Counted from the first letter of the stretch, positions 8,478 to 16,666 are shown. The stretch: DNA of 36,528 nucleotides from Cephaloticoccus sp. (GCA_021734075.1 JAIPJW010000020.1:1-36528), one strand, 5' to 3'. A program made the numbers and translations. Notes: generated by a model from the letters alone, not told the origin.

Positions 8478-8681
8478 GGATCTCCAGCCGGGTTGGGGAC
8501 TGCAGTGCGGGAAGGCATAATTTACCAATCTGGGTTTTGTATCCGGCCAGGGGAAGCGGGAAATTCCGCCGAGAAGGTTGCGCTGAGATTAGTCCGGGTG
8601 TTGCGGACGTAGTCCCGCTTTTTCACATCCCTACAATGGGGTGCGAGTGTCCCTGTCATCCTTGACTAAGGGAGCATAGAT
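8478..8681. other. Intergenic stretch between membrane protein gene and tRNA-Leu
   Basis: About 200 bases upstream of the minus-strand membrane protein gene and downstream of the minus-strand tRNA. I see no credible open frame. A near-palindrome GCGGGAAATTCCGCC lies at 8556-8570, and a TAAATT element near 8521-8526 (minus strand) could be a -10 box for the membrane gene, but no matching -35 is visible. No T-rich terminator follows the tRNA. Confidence 0.3.
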
Positions 8682-8767
<86 letters not shown>

Positions 8768-8782
8768 TTCGGGTGCAGGGAG

Positions 8783-8810
8783 TGTCTAAACCCCCTCCGG
8801 CCTTCGTCAA
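8783..8810 (-). promoter_or_regulatory. Probable sigma-70-type promoter of tRNA-Leu
   Basis: On the minus strand a TTGACG -35 box (8805-8810) is separated by 16 bases from TAGACA (8783-8788), 15 bases before the tRNA 5' end. The -35 matches consensus at five of six positions and the -10 at only three, but the placement is right for a stable RNA gene. Confidence 0.45.
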
Positions 8811-8869
8811 TCACTGCGGTATGAAATGAATCTTGCGGGACGCCCTGAGGCAGACCACGTTGCGCGGCA

Positions 8870-9460
8870 GTGAAAATAGGACTACTGGGCGGGAGCTTCG
8901 ACCCCGTGCACTTCGGACACCTGATGGCGGCGCAGGATGCCTACGAACAATATGGCCTCGACAAGGTTATCTTTGTGCCGGCAGCCCAGGCCCCCTTGAA
9001 ACCCCACGACGTCCAATCAGCGACCGGCGACCGTCTGGCCATGTTGCAAGCCGCCACGGAGTGGGACAGTCGCTTTGCCATTTCCGATTACGAGCTGAAA
9101 CGCGGCGGGGTAAACTATACGATTGATTCGGTGCGTCATTTTCTGGCGCTCTACCCGGACGACACGCTCTATTGGATCATCGGGGGTGACCAGTTGCCCA
9201 AGTTGCACCTTTGGAACGACATCGCCGAGTTGGCCCAGTTGATCGAATTCATCTTTCTGGAACGTCCCAATCATCCCGTGCGGGCCCATCCGGACATCCC
9301 GGGACTACGCCTCCATCGTTGCGATGGACATTTGTTGGCCATCAGTTCGACGGAATTGCGCGATCGGGTGCGCCGCAGCCTGTCGCTTGATTATTTTGTG
9401 CCACACAAGGCGATTGTATATATCAAGGAACACAGCCTTTATCGCGATAGTAACGCATGA
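8870..9460 (+). CDS. nadD: Nicotinate-nucleotide adenylyltransferase
   Basis: NadD joins nicotinate mononucleotide to ATP to give deamido-NAD in the cytoplasmic NAD synthesis pathway. The 196-aa length is normal. The N-terminus GLLGGSFDPVHFGHL carries the nucleotidyltransferase HxGH signature (His14, His17). IIGGDQLPKLHLWND is the characteristic GxD...W block, and AISSTELRDRVR near the C-terminus is the ISSTxIR motif. Translation probably starts at GTG 8870. The ATGA overlap with rsfS shows translational coupling, a pairing common in bacteria. About 100 bases separate it from the divergent tRNA. Confidence 0.97.
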   Translation: MKIGLLGGSFDPVHFGHLMAAQDAYEQYGLDKVIFVPAAQAPLKPHDVQSATGDRLAMLQAATEWDSRFAISDYELKRGGVNYTIDSVRHFLALYPDDTLYWIIGGDQLPKLHLWNDIAELAQLIEFIFLERPNHPVRAHPDIPGLRLHRCDGHLLAISSTELRDRVRRSLSLDYFVPHKAIVYIKEHSLYRDSNA

Positions 9461-9957
9461 AATCCAATCCTACTGACACCTTTGAACTGGTCAAAAAGTG
9501 CTGCCGCGCGCTCGACGACAAAAAAGCCGGCGAACTGCGGGTGCTGGATGTGCGTGAGCAATCCTCGATCACCGACTACCTTGTGGTGGCCACCGGGACC
9601 TCCGAACCCCATCTGCGCGCCATGCGCGTGGAAATCGAGAAAGTGCTCGATGCCGCCCATGCCCACATCGTGGGGATGGATGCGCAGCAGCACAGCGGGT
9701 GGATGGTGATCGATGCCTTTGACCTGATGGTGCATTTGTTCCTGGAGGATTCCCGCAAGAACTACCGTTTGGAAAACCTGTGGCGGGATGCCCCCGAAAT
9801 ATCAGTGAAGTCCATGCTGGCGGCAGTCGTGATACCTAGGAAAGCTGCCGTCAAAAAGAAGCCGGCCACACTGAAAAAGAAGGTTGCCACCTCCGCCAAG
9901 AAGAAGGGTTCACCAAAGAAGAAACCGGCGGTGACCAAGAAAACCAAGACAGGCTGA
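9457..9957 (+). CDS. rsfS: Ribosome silencing factor with lysine-rich C-terminal tail
   Basis: RsfS (RsfA/Iojap family) binds ribosomal protein uL14 of the 50S subunit and blocks subunit joining when nutrients are short. Residues 1-118 form the complete domain: VLDVREQSSITDYLVVATGTSEPHLRAM, QQHSGWMVIDAFDLMVHLF and the terminal YRLENLW. The 166-aa protein is longer than the usual 105-130 aa. After about residue 127 it continues into a low-complexity tail rich in Lys, Ala, Pro and Thr with repeated KKKPA/AKKK-like units, resembling histone H1-type tails. The tail may add rRNA binding. The start ATG 9457 overlaps the nadD stop as ATGA. Confidence 0.95.
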   Translation: MKSNPTDTFELVKKCCRALDDKKAGELRVLDVREQSSITDYLVVATGTSEPHLRAMRVEIEKVLDAAHAHIVGMDAQQHSGWMVIDAFDLMVHLFLEDSRKNYRLENLWRDAPEISVKSMLAAVVIPRKAAVKKKPATLKKKVATSAKKKGSPKKKPAVTKKTKTG

Positions 9958-9977
9958 CAACGGACGGGTTGAGGCTT

Positions 9978-10012
9978 TCAAGGGCAACCATGAGGCTGCT
10001 TCATGCCCTTGA
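9978..10012. terminator. Inverted repeat between convergent genes, possible bidirectional terminator
   Basis: TCAAGGGCA (9978-9986) and TGCCCTTGA (10004-10012) are perfect 9-base complements with a 17-base loop, in which TGA/TCA can extend the stem after a bulge. It fills the space between the rsfS stop (9957) and the stop of the convergent DUF481-like gene (10015). There is no T-tract on either strand, so rho-independent activity would be weak. Confidence 0.5.
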
Positions 10013-10014
10013 GG

Positions 10015-11040
10015 TCAAAATGCGTAGCCGACCGAGCTGGTGATACGCTGATCCGTGCGCCCATTTTTGTCCAAGATGGCGTTGTCGTATTCGTATTCGT
10101 AGCGCAGGTTCAGCGAGATTCTTTCGCTCATTTTACCCTGCAAGGCACTGTTGAATCGCACTTTGTAATTTTCAGCCTCGTCGGTTAACTTGTTGAGACT
10201 GGTGGCAGACGAGATCAATCGGACTCGGCTGTTGGGTGAATACAGGGCATTGATGGCTTGGGTCAGCGTGAGGCGGCCGTTGATTTTGTAAGAATAATCC
10301 TGAAAGACCTCGCCGAGATAATTGACGCCGGAATTGAAGCCTTCTGCTTCCCGGTATTGCATAGTGAGGCCGGCCCCGATGGTGGCCTTCTGCGCTTCGC
10401 TTTGCAGCACTTGATAGCCCATGCTCCCATTTTGCTCCAAATTGATATCAATTTGGGTGATTTGGTCGCGGGTGTAACTGGTCAGGCTTTGGGCAAAAAT
10501 CCGGCCCGAAATATCATGCCGCCACCGGAAACTTGCGTCCTGCCGGTCGCTCGCAACCTTGTTGTCATTCTCGCCATAAAAATAACGGCCAAGCGCCCGA
10601 AAATTGTCCGGGCCGGTTTTACGCTCGGCCTCGGCGCGCAAAGAAGCGTTCAACACTTCCCGGCGACCGGATTGATTGAGGAAACCGAATTCCATCTTTC
10701 CCTTCCACTTGGGCGGCATGGGCAGATCCGAATCCTCATGGGCAGGGGAGGCGTCGGTCGACTGGACCAGAATGGTTTTGGCCGGCTTGGATTTTTTTAT
10801 GGGTGGCAAACCCGCCAGACTTTCCACCGGGGTTTCCGGGGTTTCGACCAAGGCAGCCTCGGTCTCGTCCACAATGATTTGACCAAACAGCGTTGCGTTG
10901 AAGTAGATCTTCCCATCCACCCGCTGGACAACCTCGCCAGTAATCCGGTCCCCATTGGACAAATGCAGCTGGGCTGCCCGGATGGCCAATGAGGCAGATA
11001 ACCAACTGAATATAATAATGATAAGTTTAAAGTTGCGCAC
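10015..11040 (-). CDS. DUF481-family outer-membrane protein (YdiY-like), signal peptide
   Basis: A 341-aa exported protein. A signal peptide covers about residues 1-22 (charged RNFK, then LIIIIFSWLSASLAI and a cut near RA-AQ). An N-terminal module, LHLSNGDRITGEVVQ, resembles the small strand-rich domain often fused ahead of DUF481. A linker rich in Pro/Ser/Thr (about 75-105) leads into a beta-barrel-like region of alternating polar/hydrophobic strands, ending in YAF with a terminal Phe, the usual BAM signal. DUF481 proteins such as YdiY are described as salt-induced outer-membrane proteins of unknown function. I chose GTG 11040, which has GAGGG about 6 bases upstream and a promoter ending just beyond it, over the TTG at 11115. 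Confidence 0.82.
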   Translation of the reverse strand: MRNFKLIIIIFSWLSASLAIRAAQLHLSNGDRITGEVVQRVDGKIYFNATLFGQIIVDETEAALVETPETPVESLAGLPPIKKSKPAKTILVQSTDASPAHEDSDLPMPPKWKGKMEFGFLNQSGRREVLNASLRAEAERKTGPDNFRALGRYFYGENDNKVASDRQDASFRWRHDISGRIFAQSLTSYTRDQITQIDINLEQNGSMGYQVLQSEAQKATIGAGLTMQYREAEGFNSGVNYLGEVFQDYSYKINGRLTLTQAINALYSPNSRVRLISSATSLNKLTDEAENYKVRFNSALQGKMSERISLNLRYEYEYDNAILDKNGRTDQRITSSVGYAF

Positions 11041-11084
11041 AGAATACCCTCGCTTTTGTCCGATCGTTATTTTGATAAGTTGAA

Positions 11085-11115
11085 ATAATACCCGCGCTTT
11101 AGGCACCAAACTCAA
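11085..11115 (-). promoter_or_regulatory. Possible promoter of the DUF481-like gene
   Basis: On the minus strand TATTAT (11085-11090) is a good -10 element, with TTGAGT (11110-11115) as a -35 at a long 19-base spacing. It would place the transcript start about 38 bases before GTG 11040, supporting that start. The long spacer lowers confidence. Confidence 0.35.
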
Positions 11116-11145
11116 GCGGATGCCTGATGCGAGTGTAAATCATGG

Positions 11146-11159
11146 TTTTTCATGAAAAA
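11146..11159. promoter_or_regulatory. Perfect 14-bp palindrome in a divergent intergenic region
   Basis: TTTTTCATGAAAAA is self-complementary and lies in the 255-base space between the divergent DUF481-like and pilin genes, about 30 bases upstream of the suggested -35 of the former. It could be an operator for a dimeric regulator. No known consensus is matched with certainty. Confidence 0.35.
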
Positions 11160-11250
11160 ATGATCCGTCCAATGCACTGACGCATTCCGGGTTTTTTTGA
11201 CATTTATTTGACCTTGCCTCAGCCCCCTTATTGCCAGTAGCTTTCACCAC

Positions 11251-11266
11251 TGCCCATTTTTGGGCA
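11251..11266 (+). promoter_or_regulatory. Hairpin in the leader region of the pilin gene
   Basis: TGCCCA and TGGGCA form a perfect 6-base stem around TTTT, 30 bases upstream of the pilin ATG. It is followed by an AU-rich tract with four tandem TAA units (about 11273-11284) and no Shine-Dalgarno sequence. A stem next to an unstructured AU-rich leader can stabilise the mRNA and recruit ribosomes through S1, which would fit an abundant pilin; this role is inferred. Confidence 0.4.
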
Positions 11267-11295
11267 TATCGTTAATAATAATAATACATCATCAA

Positions 11296-11649
11296 ATGAA
11301 TCAGAACCAGTCCAAGAAGGGTTTTACCCTCGTTGAAATCATGATCGTCGTCGTTATCATCGGTCTTTTGGCCGCTATGGCGATTCCGGCATTCCAAAAA
11401 GTCCGCGCCAGTTCGCAGGACAAGGCCGTCTCGAACAATCTTCGTCAGCTGAGTGCTGCCGCTGATCAATATTTCCTCGAAAACGGTGTCAGTGCGGTTG
11501 GTTCCTCACTGTTGGTTGGCATGGCAAGCAGCCAATACATCAAGCAGGTTCAGACCGTAGCTGGCGAAGTTTACAGTGATTTGATGCAGGGCAATGCCGT
11601 TACTGCTACCGGTGTCGCTGGTGCTCGCACGATTACTTACAGCAACTAA
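11296..11649 (+). CDS. Type IV pilin-like protein (prepilin with N-terminal methylation motif)
   Basis: A 117-aa prepilin. The leader MNQNQSKKG ends in the PilD cleavage site G-FTLVE, with Glu at mature position 5, followed by IMIVVVIIGLLAAMAIPAF, the classic hydrophobic assembly helix. The rest (QKVRASSQDKAVSNNLRQLSA and onwards) is a short globular head of about 75 residues without cysteines, so the disulfide-bonded D-loop of long type IVa pilins is absent. The small size and lack of Cys are like the prepilins common in Verrucomicrobiota, often annotated as PulG-like. I chose ATG 11296, since an upstream open extension would be implausible before a class III signal. A strong terminator directly follows, then GT-C-type genes. 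No pilus assembly ATPase or PilD is in the window. The Ser/Thr-rich head could be a glycosylation target. Confidence 0.93.
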   Translation: MNQNQSKKGFTLVEIMIVVVIIGLLAAMAIPAFQKVRASSQDKAVSNNLRQLSAAADQYFLENGVSAVGSSLLVGMASSQYIKQVQTVAGEVYSDLMQGNAVTATGVAGARTITYSN

Positions 11650-11676
11650 GCCTGATTTCGCTTACATTCCTTTGCA

Positions 11677-11708
11677 AAGCCGTCCATGAAAATGGGCGGC
11701 TTTTTTTT
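11677..11708 (+). terminator. Strong rho-independent terminator after the pilin gene
   Basis: AAGCCGTCC (11677-11685) pairs with GGGCGGCTT (11694-11702) with one G-U, closing an 8-base loop and followed by a run of eight T (11701-11708). The next gene's ATG is only 5 bases after the run, so the element should give high pilin mRNA and lower read-through into the membrane protein genes. Confidence 0.93.
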
Positions 11709-11712
11709 ACCC

Positions 11713-13584
11713 ATGTTCCAGAGATTCATCAAAGATCGACGTCTGTGGCTTTTCGGGTTGACGGGCTTGTTGGCCTTTGCCGTGGCCCGTTGGGTTTTTC
11801 CACCCAACTCCGGGTTTCACCTCGTGGTCAAATGCGGCTATTGGCTGCTGTTGGTCAACGTCGCCCTGTTCGGTCGTGCCCTTTGGCGGATAGTGCGGGA
11901 CCACAATCAAGCCTGGCGCCCGGGTAAAGCGGACTTTTGGGCTCTGATTTTGGTTTTGGCCGCGGGAAGTTTATGGCAGGCCCATGAGGAAAGGGGATTC
12001 AAAATCCTGTCTGACGAAGTCCTCATGCTTGGCACCTCCATGGATCTGCACTATATCCGGGAGGCGACCTATCCAATCCGGGCCACAGATGTGCAAGGAC
12101 CCTTTCAAGTCTTGCAGGGAGTCCTCGACAAGCGCCCTTTGCTTTTTCCTTTCGTGGTTTCACTCATCCATGATGTGACGGGTTACCGCGCGACCAATCC
12201 CTTTTACGTCAATGTGGTCTTGGGGTATGTTTTTCTGGGTTTGATCTATTTGCTCGGCACCCAAACTGCCGGCACGCGTTGGGGCGGTGCCTTGGGGGTG
12301 ATTCTATTCACGGGTTTGCCCTTGATGGCCCAACAGGCGGCAGGTGGCGGGTTTGAACTACTCAATTTGGTGATGCTGCTGGTGGTGCTTTGGCTTGCAC
12401 TTCGTTATGCCGAACACCCAGAGGAAAAATCGGGCGAGGCTCTGGGTTTGGCGACTGTATTGCTGGCCCAGACCCGTTATGAGTCGGCCCTTTTCATCCT
12501 GCCGATCACTGCGTTGTTGATTTGGGGTTGGGCCAAAGCGGGCCGGGTCGTCCTGCCCTGGTCGTTTTGGTTGTTGCCGGTATTATTGATGCCCGTGGTG
12601 CTGCAGAACCGGCAATTCGCCAGTAACTCGAGTCTATGGGAAATGGCAGGACAAGGAGGCGGTGCCACCGAACCCTTTGGGTTAAGTTATCTGCCGGATA
12701 ATCTTGGTCATGCCCTGGCTTTCTTTTTTGACACTTCAGGTTTCCAACCCAATTCCATCTTTTTTGCGGTGCTGGGACTGTTGGCGCTACCCTTGCTTGG
12801 CATATGGATTGTCCGGACCTTGCGCGAACCGCACAAGGGTGCTGCCACCGATGTGGCTTTGGCCCTTGTCTGTCTGGGCTTATTCGGAGTGACCGCACTG
12901 TTCATGATTTATTTTTGGGGCCAATTTGATCATCCGGTCATTCGGAGGCTTAGTTTGCCTCTCCACCTGCTAATGTTTCTGGCCATCATGGTGGTCATGG
13001 CCCGGTGGCTTCGCAGGCGACTGGTCTGGCAGGTAACCTGCACCGCAGCTGTGGTGGCATTGTTGATCCAGGGGTTGCCGGCCATGGCCAAACGCGCTTA
13101 CGAAATGGAATACACGCCCGGTGTGGAAATGGCATGGCGGGCCGAATTTCTCAATCGATTTCCGGAACGCACTTATTTGTTCATCGACCAGGATTCGGTC
13201 TTTTGGGTTACCCAACACATTGCCGCGACCCCGATCAAGCAGGCCCAATTGCGCAAGGACGGGCTCGCCTACCATTTGCGCAACCACAGCTTTTCGGCCA
13301 TGTATGCGTTTCAGCGCTATCAAGTGGATGAGGAAACCGGTGGGTTGACGATTGATCCGACCGATGACCTGGGGTCCGGGTTTACCTTGGAACCGGTCTG
13401 GCAGAAACGCGTATCCACGCTCCGCATGGCCCGGATCAGTCGGATTACCGCGATTGAGGCGGAGGGTCAAATTTCCAAGGCAACAGAATACGTGGAACCC
13501 GGCCCCGAACCGCTCCGCTCGACCGAAGAATTACAGAAGGCGAAATCCTTGTATTTGGAAAACTGGATCAAGCAGTTACCTTGA
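11713..13584 (+). CDS. Polytopic membrane protein, probable GT-C glycosyltransferase (tandem paralogue A1)
   Basis: A 623-aa integral membrane protein with about eleven hydrophobic segments in residues 10-460 and a soluble C-terminal domain of about 160 aa. After the second or third helix comes KILSDEVLM (Asp101-Glu102), an acidic pair at the place where GT-C enzymes such as PMT/ArnT bind the lipid-sugar. Other marks are LDKRPLLFPF, ELLNLVMLLVVL, LLAQTRYESALF, FWGQFDHPVIRRLSLP and near the end FTLEPVWQKR. All recur in order in the next gene, so the two arose by duplication. ATG 11713 comes right after the pilin terminator; the only GG-rich candidate ribosome-binding site lies in the terminator stem. 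Donor and acceptor are unknown. Confidence 0.75.
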   Translation: MFQRFIKDRRLWLFGLTGLLAFAVARWVFPPNSGFHLVVKCGYWLLLVNVALFGRALWRIVRDHNQAWRPGKADFWALILVLAAGSLWQAHEERGFKILSDEVLMLGTSMDLHYIREATYPIRATDVQGPFQVLQGVLDKRPLLFPFVVSLIHDVTGYRATNPFYVNVVLGYVFLGLIYLLGTQTAGTRWGGALGVILFTGLPLMAQQAAGGGFELLNLVMLLVVLWLALRYAEHPEEKSGEALGLATVLLAQTRYESALFILPITALLIWGWAKAGRVVLPWSFWLLPVLLMPVVLQNRQFASNSSLWEMAGQGGGATEPFGLSYLPDNLGHALAFFFDTSGFQPNSIFFAVLGLLALPLLGIWIVRTLREPHKGAATDVALALVCLGLFGVTALFMIYFWGQFDHPVIRRLSLPLHLLMFLAIMVVMARWLRRRLVWQVTCTAAVVALLIQGLPAMAKRAYEMEYTPGVEMAWRAEFLNRFPERTYLFIDQDSVFWVTQHIAATPIKQAQLRKDGLAYHLRNHSFSAMYAFQRYQVDEETGGLTIDPTDDLGSGFTLEPVWQKRVSTLRMARISRITAIEAEGQISKATEYVEPGPEPLRSTEELQKAKSLYLENWIKQLP

Positions 13585-13586
13585 AT

Positions 13587-15419
13587 ATGGGCGGAGCCAA
13601 AGAGGACATAGATCCACCCGTTCGCGCCAATTCCCGGCTGCAGCTATTGTTGCGCCTGATCGGTTTTGGCTTTGTGGCGGTTGTCGCGGTCTATATCGGG
13701 TTTCTCGCATGCAGCGTTAATGAAGCCCGTCTTTTGGTCCAACGTTTCGGTTATTTCACCATAGCCGGCACTTTTGTCTGGTCCGTGGTTGCGGTGGTGC
13801 GAATTGGGCCCGGATGGTTGCGCAGCTGGTCGGGCATGACCCGACAGGAGGTGTGGGCGGCTGGCGGGGTTGCTTTGCTCCTGACCTTGGTGGCCGTGGT
13901 GACGGTGCCTTATACCTACAAGGTGCTTTATGATGAATTTGTCCTGCAGGCCACGGCATGGAGCCTGCATGAAGCCAGAATTGTCGGGGCGGTCGTGCGG
14001 GCTTATGACATCGGCGGGGTATTCACGACCCTGCAGACCTACCTGGACAAACGCCCCTTCTTCTTTGCCTTCCTGATCTCATTGCTGCACGATCTGACCG
14101 GGCCACGCACCGCCAATGCTTTTATATTCAACACGGTGCTGATGCCGGTTTCGATCGGACTGGTCTATTTGCTCGCCCGGCGTTTGGTCTCACATTGGCC
14201 GGCCATGGCGGCACTCTGTGCCTTCGGGGCATTTTCCCTTCTGGCCCAGAATGCGACAGGTTCGGGCATGGAGTTGTTGAATCTGGTCATGCTGCTCATT
14301 GTAATGCATCTGGGCATATGGTATCTTGAGGCGCCCGACGAAACTCGTCTGACCGCCTTGGTGCTTACTACCATCCTGCTGGCCCAGAGTCGTTATGAAT
14401 CGAGTTTGTATGTGGCCCCGGCTGCTCTCGTGGTATTGGAAGGCTGGCGACGTCGTGACCGGTTGATCCTGCCGATGGCCGCAATTCTGGCTCCGGCAAT
14501 GCTCATCCCTTATGCTTTGCATAACACCTATGTCTCCGGAATGCCTTTTTTGTGGGAATTGCGCGAAGGAGAGGCGACCCGATTCGGTGGGGTATACTTC
14601 ATGGGCAACCTGTCCCACGCCCTGAAGTTTTTCTTCGACTTCTCGGGACAGATACCAAACTCCACCTGGCTCGCCGTGGCGGGTCTGCCGGCAATGATCT
14701 GGACTGTTTGGGTGGTGGGACACCGAGTGGCCGGCTGGCGACAGGCTTCGCCCGTGGTGGTGCTGCACATTATTTTTGGGGTTGGGATTACCGCCAACCT
14801 CGGGTTGCTGATGTTTTATTATTGGGGTCAATTGGATGACCCGATCGTATCGCGCCTGAGTCTGCCGTTCTCGATGTTGCTGGCTTTGTGCATTGCGTGG
14901 ACCATCACCCAATTTCCCCGGTCCCGGCAAAAAGGGGTGGCACAACTTGCGATCACGGGCGCGATATTATCCTACCTGAGCACAGGATTGGTGGCGAATG
15001 GGGTCAATTGGGCGCTCAATCTGCAGGCCCGGGAAATCGCCTGGGAATTGAATGCAGTGCAAAACATGTCCCCGGAACCCCGGCTGATATTGACCAACAA
15101 GTCATCCCTGATCTGGCTGACGAATGAAATTTCCTCGATTCAGATTATCGGAGCCCGCCACCGGGTAGAAGCGATCCGATACCACCTAGCCCAACACACC
15201 TTTGCGGAAATTCTCGTGACCCAAAATTATCGTCCGGTCAATCGGGACGGAGGGTTCCAACTTGATCCGATTGATCGCCTGCCAAGTGAGTATGTGCTGG
15301 AGCCTGTGTTGGAACGACGTTTCGGGACCCATATCGCACGCATCAGTCGCGTGAAGGAACTCTTGCCGGTCAAGGCAGCCTCCACCGAGAATCCTGAGGA
15401 GGTATTGCCACCGTCATGA
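13587..15419 (+). CDS. Polytopic membrane protein, probable GT-C glycosyltransferase (tandem paralogue A2)
   Basis: A 610-aa full-length paralogue of the preceding protein. It has the acidic pair in LYDEFVLQA (Asp116-Glu117), then LDKRPFFFAFLISLLHD, GMELLNLVMLLIV, LLAQSRYESSLY, FFFDFSGQIPNS, YYWGQLDDPIVSRLSLP and VLEPVLERRF near the C-terminus, with about eleven hydrophobic segments before a soluble tail. ATG 13587 lies 2 bases after the previous stop; a TTG at 13581 overlapping that stop is an alternative. The retained acidic pair and end-to-end collinearity suggest both copies are active, perhaps with different sugars or acceptor positions. Function is inferred from topology and motif placement. 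Confidence 0.74.
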   Translation: MGGAKEDIDPPVRANSRLQLLLRLIGFGFVAVVAVYIGFLACSVNEARLLVQRFGYFTIAGTFVWSVVAVVRIGPGWLRSWSGMTRQEVWAAGGVALLLTLVAVVTVPYTYKVLYDEFVLQATAWSLHEARIVGAVVRAYDIGGVFTTLQTYLDKRPFFFAFLISLLHDLTGPRTANAFIFNTVLMPVSIGLVYLLARRLVSHWPAMAALCAFGAFSLLAQNATGSGMELLNLVMLLIVMHLGIWYLEAPDETRLTALVLTTILLAQSRYESSLYVAPAALVVLEGWRRRDRLILPMAAILAPAMLIPYALHNTYVSGMPFLWELREGEATRFGGVYFMGNLSHALKFFFDFSGQIPNSTWLAVAGLPAMIWTVWVVGHRVAGWRQASPVVVLHIIFGVGITANLGLLMFYYWGQLDDPIVSRLSLPFSMLLALCIAWTITQFPRSRQKGVAQLAITGAILSYLSTGLVANGVNWALNLQAREIAWELNAVQNMSPEPRLILTNKSSLIWLTNEISSIQIIGARHRVEAIRYHLAQHTFAEILVTQNYRPVNRDGGFQLDPIDRLPSEYVLEPVLERRFGTHIARISRVKELLPVKAASTENPEEVLPPS

Positions 15420-16666
15420 GTGAGATTGTCACTACCAGCTACAATCGTCCCCGGTTTTATCGCCTGCTGTTTATCGTGGTCGTGCTTACCTTGCATGTGC
15501 TTTTTGCGATGCTGCCTGATTTGTTGACGGTTTTTGGGGTGGGTAAACTTGGAATATGGTTCCGTGACAGCTACGCGATGCTGGCAGCGAGTGATGCAGC
15601 CCAAGCGGGTTACAATCCATTTGTGGAAAATCCCTATGACCTCAGTGGGGAACGGCACATCTATTCCGACTGGTGGTATTTTTTGGGGAAACTGGGTTTC
15701 GATCGCACGTCTTACCTAAAACTCGGTTTCGGTATCGTGCTGGCCTTTTGGCTGGCCGTGATGGCGGTAATTCCATTCCGAACCCGGCAGGATTTTTGGT
15801 GTGCCCTGGCCTTGGGCCTGTCCCCCCCCGTTTGGCTGGCGGTCAATCGGGCAAATCCCGACTTGTTGGTCTTCGCCATCATGACGCTGATCGTGCCGAT
15901 GCTTTTGAGTGAGCGCCGCGTGGTGCGCATCCTGGCGACGATGCCGCTGGCTCTGGCCACTGGCCTGAAGTTTTTCCCCATCTTGGGCGGGATTGTATTA
16001 CTTTGTCCGGCGATATCCCGGAGAGAAAACCTGGCCAAAATTGCAGTGACCCTGGTCTTGTTGGTTTTTCTTGCCTGGTCCCTGCAGGCTGGGGTCAAAA
16101 ACAATCTGGGCGTCTCGTGGTTGGCGATGGGACAGTTTACGTTTGGTGCAGCAGCCGTGCCACTGAAATTGGGCATGGATGATGTATTGGGCGTCACGAT
16201 GGGCCGGGTTCTGGGCTTGGGCCTGGTGGCCTATGCGTTCCTGCGCCCCTCTCACACCGCACAGGTTGAATCGAAGGCTGACCGGCGGGACCAGTTGTTC
16301 TCCTTGATGGGAGTGGCGGTGCTGGCCGGTAATTTTTTCCTTACGGTTGGTTTTCTCTACAAGGGGTTGTTTGCCCTCTGGGTTTTGCCCGATTGCTTGC
16401 GGCGCATCAGAGACAAGACGGCATTTGCTCCGCACGCCAAGCTTGCCGTCGGTTGTCTGATCGGACTCGTGTGGTTGATGCCCATCGCCTGCGTAACTTC
16501 CTATGAATGGTTGAAATGGTTGGCGCCGACAGCAGAGGCCCCGTTCCGTCGGGGCGTTTCAATCGCGGCTGACCTGCTGGCCTGGGGCGCGATGGTTCCC
16601 TTGGTCTTGATATTTGGCGCCAGTCTGCGCGCTTGTTGGATGCGAGGTGAAAAATGGGTGTCGTAA
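15416..16666 (+). CDS. GT87/DUF2029-like polytopic membrane protein (tandem paralogue B1)
   Basis: A 416-aa membrane protein with about ten hydrophobic segments. The first large loop, FRDSYAMLAASDAAQAGYNP (Asp51) followed by NPYDL and a WW pair, resembles the D-x-x...G-x-N/D-P-Y region of DUF2029/GT87 polyprenol-phosphate-mannose-dependent mannosyltransferases. LAVNRANPDLLVF and ATGLKFFP match the conserved N-x-D and K-x-x-P motifs of that family. It starts as ATGA overlapping the previous stop, and its last 13 bases overlap the next gene, so the run is one translationally coupled operon. It is recognisably related to the next protein. A mannosyl- or other hexosyltransferase role using polyprenyl-phosphate-sugar is likely but unproven. 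Confidence 0.72.
   Translation: MSEIVTTSYNRPRFYRLLFIVVVLTLHVLFAMLPDLLTVFGVGKLGIWFRDSYAMLAASDAAQAGYNPFVENPYDLSGERHIYSDWWYFLGKLGFDRTSYLKLGFGIVLAFWLAVMAVIPFRTRQDFWCALALGLSPPVWLAVNRANPDLLVFAIMTLIVPMLLSERRVVRILATMPLALATGLKFFPILGGIVLLCPAISRRENLAKIAVTLVLLVFLAWSLQAGVKNNLGVSWLAMGQFTFGAAAVPLKLGMDDVLGVTMGRVLGLGLVAYAFLRPSHTAQVESKADRRDQLFSLMGVAVLAGNFFLTVGFLYKGLFALWVLPDCLRRIRDKTAFAPHAKLAVGCLIGLVWLMPIACVTSYEWLKWLAPTAEAPFRRGVSIAADLLAWGAMVPLVLIFGASLRACWMRGEKWVS

Noticed and set aside
10258-10992. A 244-codon plus-strand open frame opposite the DUF481-like gene
   Set aside because: It is antisense to a gene with signal peptide, family motifs and a terminal Phe; its translation has no recognisable domain and no ribosome-binding site.
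11273-11284. (TAA)4 tract as a phase-variation repeat
   Set aside because: Only four units lie outside the coding region; it is too short to slip often, so it is noted only as part of an AU-rich leader.
14190-14945. A 251-codon minus-strand frame opposite the second GT-C-like gene
   Set aside because: It is hydrophilic low-complexity translation opposite a membrane protein that has a homologous neighbour; no support for coding.
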